A stretch of 64,000 bases of DNA from Clostridia bacterium (GCA_017399175.1 JAFQEE010000004.1:1-64000), one strand, 5' to 3'; shown: positions 17,021-26,151, counted from the stretch's first letter. The notes: generated from the sequence alone by a model not told the origin. Program-made: numbers and translations.

Positions 17021-18018
17021 TTATTTTCTACAACCTTAACTTCAAATTCTTCTAAATTTTCTTTACCCTTTATTATACAATGAAATCCTTGATTTTTCAA
17101 TGCTTTTTCGTTTCTTTTCTGCTGTCCTTTTGCCTTAGATAAGGCTTTTTTTCCGACAAAAATCGTATATTCGTGGATTTTATCTTTTCCATCTAATTTT
17201 TCGAGGATTTTTTGGAGATATATGTACCCCTCACACAGTTCACGGAATGCAGGATGATAAGCACCGCCCACCATATCACTTTCAACCGTTTCGCTGCTGT
17301 GAAGTCCTAATTTTATGACTTTTATGTTATTCTCATTAAACATCTGCAAAAGTTCTGCACAGAATGATGCGGAGTCCTCTGCTGTCGGTGCTGTGTATTC
17401 GCCAATTCCCTGCAAATATGCTAAATGAGTAGTTTTAAGCACTACCGTGGGATAAATTCTCACAGTATCGGGTTTTAATTTTATAATTTCCTTTGCTGTG
17501 AATAAATCTTTGCTGAAATCACTTTTGTAAAGTCCTGTCATCATCTGAAGACCAAGTTCAAAACCATAGTCCTTAATGAGTTTTGATGCTCGCCTTACAT
17601 CTTCCGCTGAATGTCCCCTGTGATTTGCAGAAAGAACATCATCATCCATACTCTGTGCACCAAGCTCAATGGCTGTTACACCGTAGCTTTTAAGGACTGA
17701 AAGCACCTCATCATCAATGCAATCAGGCCTTGTTGATACCCTTATCCCCTTAAATTTATGAATATCTAAAAAATGCTTTGCGGCGGTTAAAAGAGAACAC
17801 ATATATTCCCTTTCAATCGCCGTAAAACTACCACCGAAAAACGCTATTTCAGTATCTTTCGGATTCACATTATGTTTAATTGCTGTCTTTACTGCATTTT
17901 CAACATCTTCGGGTGTTGCAGGAACAGTTTGTCCGCTTATTACCCTTTGATTACAGAAACTACAATCATTGGGACAGCCCTTATGTGGTACAAAAATGCT
18001 TATGTTACTGTGGCTCAT
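17017..18018 (-). CDS. Radical SAM protein, Elp3-like
   Basis: A 333-residue radical SAM enzyme with the CPNDCSFC (CX3CX2C) [4Fe-4S] motif at about residues 15-22, then AFFGGSFTAIE and a TIM-barrel region with STRPDCID and ELGAQSMDD. This matches the Elp3-like radical SAM family found between rnc and smc in Clostridia, without the acetyltransferase domain of true Elp3. Its substrate is not established. It overlaps rnc and smc by 4 bp on each side, so it is translated with them. Confidence 0.85.
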   Translation of the reverse strand: MSHSNISIFVPHKGCPNDCSFCNQRVISGQTVPATPEDVENAVKTAIKHNVNPKDTEIAFFGGSFTAIEREYMCSLLTAAKHFLDIHKFKGIRVSTRPDCIDDEVLSVLKSYGVTAIELGAQSMDDDVLSANHRGHSAEDVRRASKLIKDYGFELGLQMMTGLYKSDFSKDLFTAKEIIKLKPDTVRIYPTVVLKTTHLAYLQGIGEYTAPTAEDSASFCAELLQMFNENNIKVIKLGLHSSETVESDMVGGAYHPAFRELCEGYIYLQKILEKLDGKDKIHEYTIFVGKKALSKAKGQQKRNEKALKNQGFHCIIKGKENLEEFEVKVVENK

Positions 18019-18680
18019 AATCCCATTAACTCCAAAGCGGATTTTGCCGCTTCCTGTTCAGCTTTTTTCTTGCTTCTGCCTTTACCGCTACCGATTACAT
18101 TACTGTTCATATGGATTTCAACAACAAATTCCTTGTCGTGGTCAGGTCCGCTTTCACCCACAACAACATATTCAAATTTTTCGGTAGGATTTTGCTGTAA
18201 AACTTCCTGTAATGTACTCTTATAATCCTTGAAAACGGGCTTTTCTTCCGCTGAAATCTCAATAAAAGGTAAAACAAATTTTTTTGCTTCCTCTATTCCA
18301 CCGTCAAGGTAAATTGCAGCAATCAAAGCTTCAAAGGCATCAGACACAACTGACGGACGGTGTCTGCCACCGGTATGTTCTTCACCACGACCTAAAAGAA
18401 TCATATCACCAAGCTGAATTTTTTCGGCATATTCAAAAAGAGTTTTTTCACAAACGGCATATGCTCTTTTTTTAGTGAGTTCACCCTCTTGCTTGTTCTT
18501 ATAATGCTCGAAAAGGTATTCTGCAGTAATAAAGCCCAACACGGAGTCACCTAAAAATTCAAGGCGTTCGTTATCAAGTCCTGTACCTTTTTCATTAGCA
18601 TAAGAAGAATGAGTCAATGCTCTTTTAAGCAAAGACTTATCCTTAAATTCATATCCGATTTTATTTTCAAAATCAGTCAT
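18015..18680 (-). CDS. rnc: Ribonuclease III
   Basis: A 221-residue double-strand-specific endoribonuclease. The catalytic signature NERLEFLGDSVLG and a second DAFEALIAAIYLDGG acidic motif lie in the RNase III domain (about 1-150). A dsRNA-binding domain follows, ending GKGRSKKKAEQEAAKSALELM. It processes rRNA precursors and structured mRNAs. The ATG at 18680 has AGGTGA upstream; a GTG three codons earlier is possible. It overlaps trmFO by 8 bp and the radical SAM gene by 4 bp. Confidence 0.96.
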   Translation of the reverse strand: MTDFENKIGYEFKDKSLLKRALTHSSYANEKGTGLDNERLEFLGDSVLGFITAEYLFEHYKNKQEGELTKKRAYAVCEKTLFEYAEKIQLGDMILLGRGEEHTGGRHRPSVVSDAFEALIAAIYLDGGIEEAKKFVLPFIEISAEEKPVFKDYKSTLQEVLQQNPTEKFEYVVVGESGPDHDKEFVVEIHMNSNVIGSGKGRSKKKAEQEAAKSALELMGL

Positions 18681-20001
18681 TTCTTTCACCTAAATTATTG
18701 TTTATTGCAAATTCTTTTAACGAATTCATACCCCTTTGGGCTAACTGCATATATCTTTCTTGTTTATCTCTTATTTTTTCTTCCAATGGTGGTAAAACAC
18801 CGAAATTAGCACCCATTGGTTGAAAATTCTTAACAGATTCGTCGCTTATGTATCGACTCAATGCTCCAATCATTGTGTCCTTTGGAAGAACAACAGTTTC
18901 TTCGCCTTTAAGTCTTTTTGCAAGGTTAATTCCCGCCATAAGACCGCTTGCGGCAGATTCCATATACCCCTCAACACCTGTAATCTGACCACCAAAGAAA
19001 AGCAACGGATTTTCTCGTAAACTGAAGTCCCCGTTAAGAAGCCTTGGTGAATCAATAAATGTGTTTCTGTGCATTACACCGTAACGGACAAATTCAGCAT
19101 TTTTAAGAGCAGGGAACATTGAAAATACTCGCTTTTGTTCACCGAATTTAAGATTTGTCTGGAATCCCACAAGATTGTACATTGTACCGTCTTTATTCTC
19201 TTTACGAAGTTGAAGATTTGCCCAAGGTCTGTGACCTGTTCTCGGGTCAGTAAGACCAACAGGCTTAAGCGGTCCGTACCTCATAGTATCCTTACCGCGA
19301 GATGCCAACACTTCAATCGGCATACAACCCTCATAAACATCTTTTCGCTTATCAAAAGAATGAACATCAGCACTTTCTGCATTTATAATTGCTTCATAAA
19401 ATGCTTCATATTCCTCTTTATTCATAGGGCAGTTGATATAGTCTGCCTCTCCTCCACGGTCATATCGTGATTGGGTAAAGGCACAACTCATATCGATGCT
19501 TTCGGCACTTATAATCGGTGCTGCTGCGTCATAGAAAGAAAGTCCGTTACCGCATATCAGGCGGATTTTTTCAGCAAGGCTGTCACTTGCCAAAGGCCCT
19601 GCACAGATTACAACACCGTCATACCCTTCGGGAATGTCAGTAACCTCTTTTTCTATAACATTTATGTTTTTATCATTCTTGATTTTTTCTGTAATGATTT
19701 TTGAAAATTCATAACGGTCAACTGCAAGTGCACCACCTGCCTCAACCTTACATTCATAAGCAGTTTCAACACAAATTGAGCCTAAATATGCCATTTCGTG
19801 CTTTAAAAGTCCTGCCGCTGAATTAAGTCTTTCTGCTTTCAACGAGTTTGAACACACAAGTTCGGCAAGGGTATCCAATTTATGTGCAGGAGATTTCTTT
19901 AAAGGCTTCATTTCAAAAAGGTCAACCGTTATTCCGTTTCGTGACAAGACACTTGCACATTCAACACCTGCAAGACCGCCACCAATAACAGCTACTTTCA
20001 T
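18673..20001 (-). CDS. trmFO: Folate/FAD-dependent tRNA (uracil-54-C5)-methyltransferase
   Basis: A 442-residue TrmFO (formerly Gid). The N-terminus is a dinucleotide-binding fold (VAVIGGGLAGVECA) followed by the family signature LFEMKP, SPAH and LAELVCSNSLK. It uses methylenetetrahydrofolate and FAD to make T54 in tRNA, the Gram-positive alternative to SAM-dependent TrmA. The conserved GG-Q-T-GVEGY motif near the C-terminus is present (FFGGQITGVEGYMES). It overlaps topA by 4 bp; topA-trmFO linkage is common in Firmicutes. Confidence 0.96.
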   Translation of the reverse strand: MKVAVIGGGLAGVECASVLSRNGITVDLFEMKPLKKSPAHKLDTLAELVCSNSLKAERLNSAAGLLKHEMAYLGSICVETAYECKVEAGGALAVDRYEFSKIITEKIKNDKNINVIEKEVTDIPEGYDGVVICAGPLASDSLAEKIRLICGNGLSFYDAAAPIISAESIDMSCAFTQSRYDRGGEADYINCPMNKEEYEAFYEAIINAESADVHSFDKRKDVYEGCMPIEVLASRGKDTMRYGPLKPVGLTDPRTGHRPWANLQLRKENKDGTMYNLVGFQTNLKFGEQKRVFSMFPALKNAEFVRYGVMHRNTFIDSPRLLNGDFSLRENPLLFFGGQITGVEGYMESAASGLMAGINLAKRLKGEETVVLPKDTMIGALSRYISDESVKNFQPMGANFGVLPPLEEKIRDKQERYMQLAQRGMNSLKEFAINNNLGERND

Positions 20002-22121
20002 TCTTCCTTAGCCTTTCTCTTTCTCTCTGCTTTTTTCTCGAATCCACAACCTTCACTAAGGCAAGCCATAATTCCGCCCTTACGCTTGAAAAGTGATTTT
20101 CCGCACTGCGGACAAATGTCGTCAGTAGGCTTATCCCATGTCATAAAGTTACATTCAGGATAATTTCCGCAACCGTAGAAAGCATAGCCTCGCTTTGATT
20201 TCTTTTCAATAACCTTGCCACCGCATACAGGACAAGTTGCCTTTGTTTCAACAACCAAAGGCATTGTATTTTTACATTCAGGATATCCCGGACAAGCAAG
20301 GAATTTACCGAATCTGCCTGATTTAACAACCATATTTCTTCCGCACTTATCACATTTAATATCTGTTTCGTCTTCTTTAAGTTTAATCTTCTGACCCTGC
20401 ATTTCTGTCTTTGCCTTATCAACAGTTGCAATAAAGTCATCATAGAATTCGTGAAGCATCTTGATGTAATCAGTTTCACCGCTTTCAACCATATCAAGCT
20501 GTGATTCCATACCCGCAGTAAATTTAACATTAACAATCTTTGAGAATTTGTCCTTAAGAAGTGAAGTAATAGCCTCACCAAGTTCAGTTGGCTTTAACTG
20601 TTTCTGTTCACGGATTACATATTCACGCTGTGTAATTGTAGAAATAATTGAAGCATATGTTGACGGACGGCCAACACCTGTTTCTTCAAGCGCTTTAATA
20701 AGAGATGCTTCTGTGTATCTTGCAGGTGGCTGTGTGAAATGCTGATTTCCTGCAAGTTCTTTCATCTTTATTTCGTCGCCCTCATTGATTTTCGGAAGTT
20801 TGCCTTCTTCTTCCTCGTCCTCATCAGTACCTGTTTCATAAAGACGAGTATAGCCGTCAAAACGAACTGAATAACCGTTTGCAACGAATGTTACAAACTT
20901 ACCGTTTGATTTATCAGTTTCATTAGCACCTGTGATTTCTGCCTTAACAGTATCCTGAACGCAGTTCGCCATAAGAGATGCCACAAATCTTTTCCAGATA
21001 AGGTTATAAAGCTTGTACTGGTCAGTTGTAAGGCTTGACTTTGCCACTTCAGGAGTAATATCCATCATTGTAGGACGGATTGCTTCGTGACCGTCCTGTG
21101 CATTAGCCTTTGTCTTGAAATATCTTGGTTTTTCAGGAAGATAATCTTCACCGAAAGTGTTTCTGATATAATCATTTGCTGCTGCTCTTGATTCCTCTGA
21201 AATACGAAGAGAGTCAGTTCTCATATATGTTATAAGACCTACTGAACCAAAACCTTTAACATCAATACCTTCGTAAAGTTCCTGTGCAACTTTCATGGTT
21301 TTTCTTGCCTGGAAATTAAGCTTACGGGATGCTTCCTGTTGCATTGTTGAAGTTGTAAAAGGTGGAGCAGGCTGACGACGACGAACACCTTTTTTTACTG
21401 ATGTTGCTGAATACTCAGCACCGTCAAGACGAGCGAGATACATATCACTCTGCTCTTTATTTGTAATCTTCACTTTACCTGTTTCGTCACCTATAAACTG
21501 TGCCTTAAAGGCCTTTTTTGATGACGGAGCAAGCATTTTTGCATCAAGCGTCCAGTATTCTTCAGGATTAAATGCTCTGATTTCGTTTTCACGGTCAACA
21601 ACAAGTCTTACTGCAACTGACTGAACACGACCTGCTGACAGACCACGACGGATTTTCTGTGAAATGAATGGGCTTAATGTATAGCCAACAAGACGGTCAA
21701 GAATTCGACGAGCCTGTTGTGCATTTACCAAGTCCAAATCAATTTTTTCGGGGTGTTCAATTCCCTTTACAACGCTTGTCTTATTGATTTCGTTGAATTT
21801 TACACGGTTATTGTCATTCATATCAAGGTCAAGAAGAGTGGCTAAGTGCCATGAAATAGCCTCTCCTTCACGGTCAGGGTCGGCTGCGAGAATAACTGCT
21901 TCTGACTTGTCTGCAAGTTCTTTAAGTTCCTTGACTAACTTTTCTTTGCCTTTAATAACAGCATATTTAGGTGCAAAATCGTTCTTTACATCAACGCTTA
22001 ATTTTGCAGCAGGCAAATCACGGATATGTCCTTTTGAAGACACAACAGTGTAATCCTTCCCCAAATATTTCTGAATACTTTTTGCCTTTGAAGGCGACTC
22101 AACAATTACGAGTTTTGACAT
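19998..22121 (-). CDS. topA: DNA topoisomerase I
   Basis: A 707-residue type IA topoisomerase that relaxes negative supercoils. The N-terminal TOPRIM domain has EGEAISWH and the acidic DPDREGE motif. The catalytic Tyr is in LITYMRTDS (about residue 298). The C-terminus carries three four-Cys zinc modules (from CDKCGRNM, CPVCGGKV and CPQCGKSL). Full length for the family. It overlaps trmFO by 4 bp and follows dprA after 28 bp. Confidence 0.97.
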   Translation of the reverse strand: MSKLVIVESPSKAKSIQKYLGKDYTVVSSKGHIRDLPAAKLSVDVKNDFAPKYAVIKGKEKLVKELKELADKSEAVILAADPDREGEAISWHLATLLDLDMNDNNRVKFNEINKTSVVKGIEHPEKIDLDLVNAQQARRILDRLVGYTLSPFISQKIRRGLSAGRVQSVAVRLVVDRENEIRAFNPEEYWTLDAKMLAPSSKKAFKAQFIGDETGKVKITNKEQSDMYLARLDGAEYSATSVKKGVRRRQPAPPFTTSTMQQEASRKLNFQARKTMKVAQELYEGIDVKGFGSVGLITYMRTDSLRISEESRAAANDYIRNTFGEDYLPEKPRYFKTKANAQDGHEAIRPTMMDITPEVAKSSLTTDQYKLYNLIWKRFVASLMANCVQDTVKAEITGANETDKSNGKFVTFVANGYSVRFDGYTRLYETGTDEDEEEEGKLPKINEGDEIKMKELAGNQHFTQPPARYTEASLIKALEETGVGRPSTYASIISTITQREYVIREQKQLKPTELGEAITSLLKDKFSKIVNVKFTAGMESQLDMVESGETDYIKMLHEFYDDFIATVDKAKTEMQGQKIKLKEDETDIKCDKCGRNMVVKSGRFGKFLACPGYPECKNTMPLVVETKATCPVCGGKVIEKKSKRGYAFYGCGNYPECNFMTWDKPTDDICPQCGKSLFKRKGGIMACLSEGCGFEKKAERKRKAKEE

Positions 22122-22149
22122 TTATCATCATCCTAATTTTAATTTCGGT

Positions 22150-23355
22150 TTATTTTAATTTATATCTTCTGCCACTTAACTGCTGTACAAAACCGTAAAT
22201 TTCAAGTTCCGTTACAGCGGACAGAGTGCTTTCTGTGGTAAGATCACAGCCAGTTATTATTTCATCAATGTGTTTTGGTTCAACACTCAAAAAATCATAG
22301 ACCTTTTTAGCATTGTCTGTCAAGTAGTCAGGTGCATCTTTTTTGACTGTTATATGTTTTTCAGTCTGTTTTTTATTATCTGCAACCTGATTTGTCTTTG
22401 TATTTGTTTCGGTGAGATACTTTTGTGTTCTTCTCAGTATTTCATCGTTTGGAAACGGCTTTATACTACCGAGTTTATCGAAAAATCTTGAATAATATGA
22501 CTCCAAAATATCGTTTGGTGAAAAAACGGGAGTAGCACCGTTGCGGATAAGATTATTTGTACCCAAAAATGACGAACTTACCAAATCACCGGGAACAGCA
22601 AACACATCTTTACCCTGTTCAAGTGCAAGTCTTGCAGTTATAAGTGAACCGCTTCTCTCCCCTGCTTCAACAACAATCGTACCGAGTGAAATACCCGAAA
22701 TAATACGGTTTCTTAATGGAAATGTGACTCTTGTTGCCGATGCATATGGTGGAAATTCAGTTATAATTGCTCCATTTCTCACAATCTCTCGTCTTAACGG
22801 TTCATTTTCCATAAGATAGTTTGTTCCAAGACCGCAGCCTAATACACAAATTGTTGATTTTTCTGCATCAAGTGCACCCTGATGCGCAGCACTGTCAATT
22901 CCCAATGCACCGCCCGAAACGATTGTAAAGCCTGTTTCTGCCATAGTTGATGACAAGGCTCTTGCGACACTTTTTCCGTAATCCGATGCTTTTCTTGCAC
23001 CCACAACAGAAATGCTCAATTCATTTTTAAGCACTTCAGGATTACCATCAACATATAAAACCAATGGCAAATTCTGTAAAGTGAGCAATCTTTCGGGATA
23101 ATACTCACTTGACGGAGTAACAAGCGTCCAACCGTTAGAAATTGCTGTGTCATAGATTTTTTGAGCATCTTCCAATGAATATGCTTTCAGTTTTTCAAGT
23201 TGCCTTTTTGTAATCACATCAAGACGGAACAATTCGTTAAAACTTGAAGCATAAATCTCATAAGGATTCCACTCATAATATGTAACCAAATCAAGACAAC
23301 CGGCACCTGCACCGAGTCCGCAGGACATCCATATCCAATATAAGTCGTAGTTCAT
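22150..23355 (-). CDS. dprA: DNA-processing protein DprA
   Basis: A 401-residue DprA/Smf protein, which loads RecA on incoming single-stranded DNA during transformation. The Rossmann-like core shows GARKASDYG, VSGGALGIDSAAHQGAL, GTIVVEAGERSGSLITARLA and the FAVPGD motif. A C-terminal winged-helix region (about 335-401) follows a linker. The ATG at 23355 gives an ATGA overlap with the methyltransferase stop; an in-frame ATG 15 bp further up is possible. Presence of dprA alone does not show natural competence. Confidence 0.94.
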   Translation of the reverse strand: MNYDLYWIWMSCGLGAGAGCLDLVTYYEWNPYEIYASSFNELFRLDVITKRQLEKLKAYSLEDAQKIYDTAISNGWTLVTPSSEYYPERLLTLQNLPLVLYVDGNPEVLKNELSISVVGARKASDYGKSVARALSSTMAETGFTIVSGGALGIDSAAHQGALDAEKSTICVLGCGLGTNYLMENEPLRREIVRNGAIITEFPPYASATRVTFPLRNRIISGISLGTIVVEAGERSGSLITARLALEQGKDVFAVPGDLVSSSFLGTNNLIRNGATPVFSPNDILESYYSRFFDKLGSIKPFPNDEILRRTQKYLTETNTKTNQVADNKKQTEKHITVKKDAPDYLTDNAKKVYDFLSVEPKHIDEIITGCDLTTESTLSAVTELEIYGFVQQLSGRRYKLK

Positions 23356-24134
23356 CTTGCCATTTCCCACATTATAATTGATGCAGCGGCAGCAGCGTTC
23401 AAGGACTCTGCTCGACCATCCATTTTGATAGTAATTCTGTCACTGCATTTTTCGATTATTTCCTTGCTTACACCGTTGCCCTCATTACCGATAACACACA
23501 TTCCGCCAACTGAAAAATCGACGGTTGTAACACTTTTTGCATCTCTGTCAGGAACGGTTGCAAACACATTTATACCCAAATCTTTGCATTTCTCAATTTC
23601 TGTTTCAAGACTTTGACAAATGCAGACAGGAAGTCGGAAAAGAGCACCCATTGATGCTCGCAAAGCCTTTGGATTATAAATATCGCAACCGCCGAAAAGC
23701 ACCATTCCGTCAAATCCCAAAGCCTCTGCAGTACGGGAAATCGCACCTAAATTATCGGGATTTTGAATAGTATCAAGGGCAATATATTTATTTCCTTTTT
23801 CATACTCAAAACTGTTCTGTTTCATTTTAACGGTACATACAACACCCTGCGGTGTTACAGTATCACTTATTGATTTAAGCACATCGTTGCTGACGGCGCA
23901 AAAATTTTTACAACCATCTTTTAATGGTGCAATTTCATCACCGTACTTTTCAGCACAGTTTTCAGTACAAAAAACACTTTGAATTTCACAACCGCTTAAA
24001 AGGGCATCAAGACAAAGACGGACACCTTCCACTACGAAAAGTCCGCTGTTTTTTCTGTCCTTTGACGAAGTCAAAAGTGATTTTACTTCTTTAATTTTCG
24101 GGTTATTTTTAGCATTTATTACAATATCAAACAT
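23352..24134 (-). CDS. TrmH/SpoU-family RNA 2'-O-methyltransferase
   Basis: A 260-residue SPOUT methyltransferase. The N-terminal substrate-binding region begins NPKIKEVKSLL and contains FVVEGVRLC. The C-terminal knot shows IQNPDNLGAISRTAEALG, CVIGNEGNGVSKE and LNAAAAASIIMWE, the three SpoU motifs. The family methylates ribose 2'-O positions in rRNA or tRNA; the target (RlmB-like 23S or tRNA G18) is unresolved. It is the first gene of the run after the rplT terminator and overlaps dprA by 4 bp. Confidence 0.9.
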   Translation of the reverse strand: MFDIVINAKNNPKIKEVKSLLTSSKDRKNSGLFVVEGVRLCLDALLSGCEIQSVFCTENCAEKYGDEIAPLKDGCKNFCAVSNDVLKSISDTVTPQGVVCTVKMKQNSFEYEKGNKYIALDTIQNPDNLGAISRTAEALGFDGMVLFGGCDIYNPKALRASMGALFRLPVCICQSLETEIEKCKDLGINVFATVPDRDAKSVTTVDFSVGGMCVIGNEGNGVSKEIIEKCSDRITIKMDGRAESLNAAAAASIIMWEMAR

Positions 24135-24152
24135 AATTTATAAAACGGAAAA

Positions 24153-24183
24153 ACCACGCGTGAGAGATGTTCTCATGCGTGGT
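24153..24183 (-). terminator. Terminator of the infC-rpmI-rplT operon
   Basis: ACCACGC...GCGTGGT forms a 13-bp stem with a 5-nt loop just beyond the rplT stop, followed on the minus strand by a T-rich stretch. Confidence 0.8.
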
Positions 24184-24190
24184 TAAATCA

Positions 24191-24547
24191 TTATTTAAGA
24201 GCTTCTTTTGCTTTTTCTGTAAGAGCTGTAAATGCTGCAGGGTCAGCAATTGCAATCTCTGAAAGCATCTTTCTGTTAAGGTCAATACCAGCTTTTTTAA
24301 GACCGTTGATGAATGTTGAGTAGTTCATACCGTTCATCTTGCAAGCAGCTGAAATTCTTGTAATCCAGAGCTTTCTGAAATCACGTTTCTTCTGCTTTCT
24401 TCCGATGTAAGCATAGTTACCGCTCTTCATAACTGCCTGTTTAGCTGTTCTGAAAAGCTTGCTCTTTGAACCATAGTAACCCTTAGCGAGTTTTAATACT
24501 TTATTTCTTCTTTTGCGAGTCATCATCGCACCTTTAACACGTGCCAT
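24191..24547 (-). CDS. rplT: 50S ribosomal protein L20
   Basis: A 118-residue bL20, typical length. The basic N-terminus ([23 protein letters not shown]) and [24 protein letters not shown] segment are diagnostic. It binds 23S rRNA early in 50S assembly. In Firmicutes and E. coli L20 also represses its own operon by binding the mRNA, which fits the structured infC leader described here. It is the last gene of the infC-rpmI-rplT operon. Confidence 0.98.
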   Translation of the reverse strand: MARVKGAMMTRKRRNKVLKLAKGYYGSKSKLFRTAKQAVMKSGNYAYIGRKQKKRDFRKLWITRISAACKMNGMNYSTFINGLKKAGIDLNRKMLSEIAIADPAAFTALTEKAKEALK

Positions 24548-24583
24548 TTCTCTTTACCTCCGATTGATTAGATACGTTTACAA

Positions 24584-24781
24584 TTATTTATAAGGAATAA
24601 GACGCTTAATCTGTGCTGTATTTGTCTTATCAGCAACAGCTGTCTGACGAAGTCCTCTTTTTCTCTTTGTGCTTTTCTTTGTCAAGATGTGTGACTTGTT
24701 AGCGTGTGCTCTGATTGGCTTGCCGTTCTTTGAAAGCTTAAATCTTTTTTTAGCTCCGCTATGTGTTTTAATCTTTGGCAT
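24584..24781 (-). CDS. rpmI: 50S ribosomal protein L35
   Basis: A 65-residue bL35. The sequence begins [20 protein letters not shown] and is strongly basic (SKTRKRGLR-type segment), the full family length. It is a component of the 50S subunit, between infC and rplT in the standard three-gene operon. Confidence 0.98.
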   Translation of the reverse strand: MPKIKTHSGAKKRFKLSKNGKPIRAHANKSHILTKKSTKRKRGLRQTAVADKTNTAQIKRLIPYK

Positions 24782-24810
24782 AATAATATCCTCCTAATTA
24801 TAAATTCCTT

Positions 24811-25329
24811 TTACTTTGTGCCCTTAGGTGACAAGAACATAAGCATCTGACGACCTTCAAGCTTTGCAGGTTTGTCAACTGTGCCTAATTCCTCAACAGC
24901 CGTTGCAAATCGTTCCATAATTCCGTTACCAAGATGAGCATGAGCCATTTCACGACCTCTGAATCGGATTGAAACCTTTACTTTGTTACCTGATTTCAAG
25001 AATTTGAGAGCATGATTTACCTTTGTATCAAAGTCATGCGTATCAATGTTGACAGAAAGTCTGATTTCCTTTGTTTCAATAACCTTCTGATTTTTCTTTG
25101 CTTCTTTTTCTTTCTTTGCCTTGTCAAAACGATATTTGCCATAGTCCATAATCTTACAAACAGGTGGCTGCGCGGTCGGCGCAATTTTTACAAGGTCAAG
25201 ACTACGCTTTTCAGCTTCCTTCAAAGCATCCTTTGCAGACATAATTCCGAGCTGTTCACCGCTGTCGGTAATAACTCTGATTTCCTTGTCGCGAATTTCT
25301 TCATTGATTTGCAATTCTTTAGTACTGAT
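24811..25329 (-). CDS. infC: Translation initiation factor IF-3, with AUC start codon
   Basis: A 172-residue IF-3 that keeps 30S subunits dissociated and checks start-codon pairing. The N domain (KELQINEEIRDKEIRVI, DLVKIAPTAQPPVCKIMDYGKYR), basic linker (KAKKEKEAKKNQK) and C domain (KEIRLSVNIDTHDFDTK, VKVSIRFRGREMAH) are complete. No ATG/GTG/TTG lies at the expected start. An ATC codon at 25329 sits 7 nt after GAGAGGTG and directly precedes the conserved STKELQINEEI. infC genes classically start with AUU or similar rare codons so that IF-3 represses its own synthesis, so AUC is the likely start. An upstream in-frame ATG at 25404 would add 25 unrelated residues inside the attenuator hairpin. 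Confidence 0.93.
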   Translation of the reverse strand: MSTKELQINEEIRDKEIRVITDSGEQLGIMSAKDALKEAEKRSLDLVKIAPTAQPPVCKIMDYGKYRFDKAKKEKEAKKNQKVIETKEIRLSVNIDTHDFDTKVNHALKFLKSGNKVKVSIRFRGREMAHAHLGNGIMERFATAVEELGTVDKPAKLEGRQMLMFLSPKGTK

Positions 25330-25367
25330 AAATAAACACCTCTCAAAGCCCGTTGGCAAATTAAAAA

Positions 25368-25390
25368 TGCGGACAGAAATTCTGCCCGCA
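25368..25390 (-). promoter_or_regulatory. Leader attenuator hairpin of the infC operon
   Basis: TGCGGGCAGAA and TTCTGTCCGCA pair, followed by TTTTTAA on the minus strand. The structure lies between the promoter and infC, so it can stop transcription before the operon. L20-type leader control is known for this operon in Firmicutes; that this hairpin answers to L20 is inference. Confidence 0.65.
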
Positions 25391-25485
25391 CCATTACAAA
25401 TCAAACTTTTTTATAAAGTATTGACCGGTCAACTCGTAGTCGACGGGTGAGAACAAAAATCCGTTCTGCTTTATTTTGTTCTGTT

Positions 25486-25513
25486 ATTATAACACAAATT
25501 TCCGTGATGTCAA
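25486..25513 (-). promoter_or_regulatory. Promoter of infC-rpmI-rplT
   Basis: On the minus strand TTGACA (25508-25513), 16-bp spacer, TATAAT (25486-25491): consensus at both boxes, giving a ~150-nt leader. Confidence 0.85.
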
Positions 25514-25569
25514 CAGTTTTTTATTAATTCTTTAACTATTTGGAGTTTGTAGGTCTCTTTTGAGAATAT

Positions 25570-25599
25570 GGTAGGGCGGGGTCTTGACCCCGCCGAAAT
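25570..25599. repeat. Left flanking inverted repeat of the XRE/lipoprotein island
   Basis: This 30-bp sequence (starts GGTAGGGCGGGG, ends CGCCGAAAT) is the exact reverse complement of 26879-26908. Each copy is itself a palindrome (GGCGGGGTC/GACCCCGCC). A third, shorter copy is at 61390-61409. Confidence 0.85.
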
Positions 25600-25601
25600 C
25601 A

Positions 25602-25841
25602 TCATACCTCGAATAATTCACTCATATCTACTTGCAAAACCTTTGCTATGGCATATAATTCAATATCAGTTACAGTTCGAGAACAATCTTCAATTCGTGA
25701 AATTGACCCTCGACATACATAAACTCCCAACAACTCAAGTTGATTAGATAAGTATTGTTGACTCATTTTCTTCTTTTTACGAAGTTTTCGCACATTATTA
25801 CCTATCAAATTCATTTTATCGCCATCTATAATTCGTGCCAT
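25602..25841 (-). CDS. Small XRE-family repressor
   Basis: A 79-residue protein consisting of one helix-turn-helix domain: VRKLRKKKKMSQQYLSNQLELLG, then CRGSISRIEDCSRTVTDIELYAIAKVL. The ATG at 25841 lies 9 nt after GGAGG; a GTG six bases earlier is too close to the site. It is transcribed away from the excisionase-like gene, with two identical operator half-site pairs in the ~120-bp gap. It is therefore the likely repressor of the small island and of itself (inferred). Confidence 0.8.
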   Translation of the reverse strand: MARIIDGDKMNLIGNNVRKLRKKKKMSQQYLSNQLELLGVYVCRGSISRIEDCSRTVTDIELYAIAKVLQVDMSELFEV

Positions 25842-25856
25842 TATCACAAGCCTCCG

Positions 25857-25877
25857 TTTGTCTTGACATAAGACAAA
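25857..25877. promoter_or_regulatory. Operator 1 (TTTGTC-N9-GACAAA)
   Basis: A perfect inverted repeat TTTGTCTT/AAGACAAA that overlaps a plus-strand -35 (TTGACA 25863-25868; TAGCAT at 25886-25891, 17-bp spacer). Its half-sites and spacing match operator 2, 49 bp away. Confidence 0.75.
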
Positions 25878-25903
25878 TTTTATGGTAGCATAGCCTCAAA
25901 ATT

Positions 25904-25928
25904 AGTTTGTCCTATGATAAGACAAACT
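25904..25928. promoter_or_regulatory. Operator 2 (TTTGTC-N9-GACAAA)
   Basis: AGTTTGTC and GACAAACT separated by 9 bp, the same half-sites and spacing as operator 1. It lies between the promoter and the excisionase-like gene, placed to block plus-strand transcription. Confidence 0.75.
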
Positions 25929-25959
25929 ACAAATTATCTTGATAAAAGGAGAAATGAGA

Positions 25960-26151
25960 ATGGAATTTATGGGAACAAAAGAAGCTAGCGAGAAGTGGAA
26001 CGTTTCACAGACTACAGTTGCAAAATGGTGTAGAGAACGCAAAAATCCTTATGCCGAACAAGATGCCAAAGGTAGTCCTTGGAGAATCCCTGTAAACGCA
26101 CAACGTCCTCAAACAATAAATAATAAGGAGCAAGCAAATGAAAAATATTAA
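25960..26151 (+). CDS. Excisionase-like small HTH protein
   Basis: A 63-residue protein with a MerR/excisionase-type helix-turn-helix: MGTKEASEKWNVSQTTVAKWCRERK, followed by SPWRIPV, the usual wing of HTH_17 proteins. The ATG at 25960 is 8 nt after AAGGAG. It overlaps the next gene (lipoprotein) by 14 bp, so the two are coupled. Excisionase-like HTH proteins assist recombinases or act as plain regulators; no integrase is visible in the window, so a regulatory role is as likely. Confidence 0.75.
   Translation: MEFMGTKEASEKWNVSQTTVAKWCRERKNPYAEQDAKGSPWRIPVNAQRPQTINNKEQANEKY

Noticed and set aside
25330..25404. Upstream in-frame ATG start for infC
   Set aside because: The 25 extra residues would be encoded by the attenuator hairpin and have no match to IF-3; the ATC with a good ribosome site fits the family.
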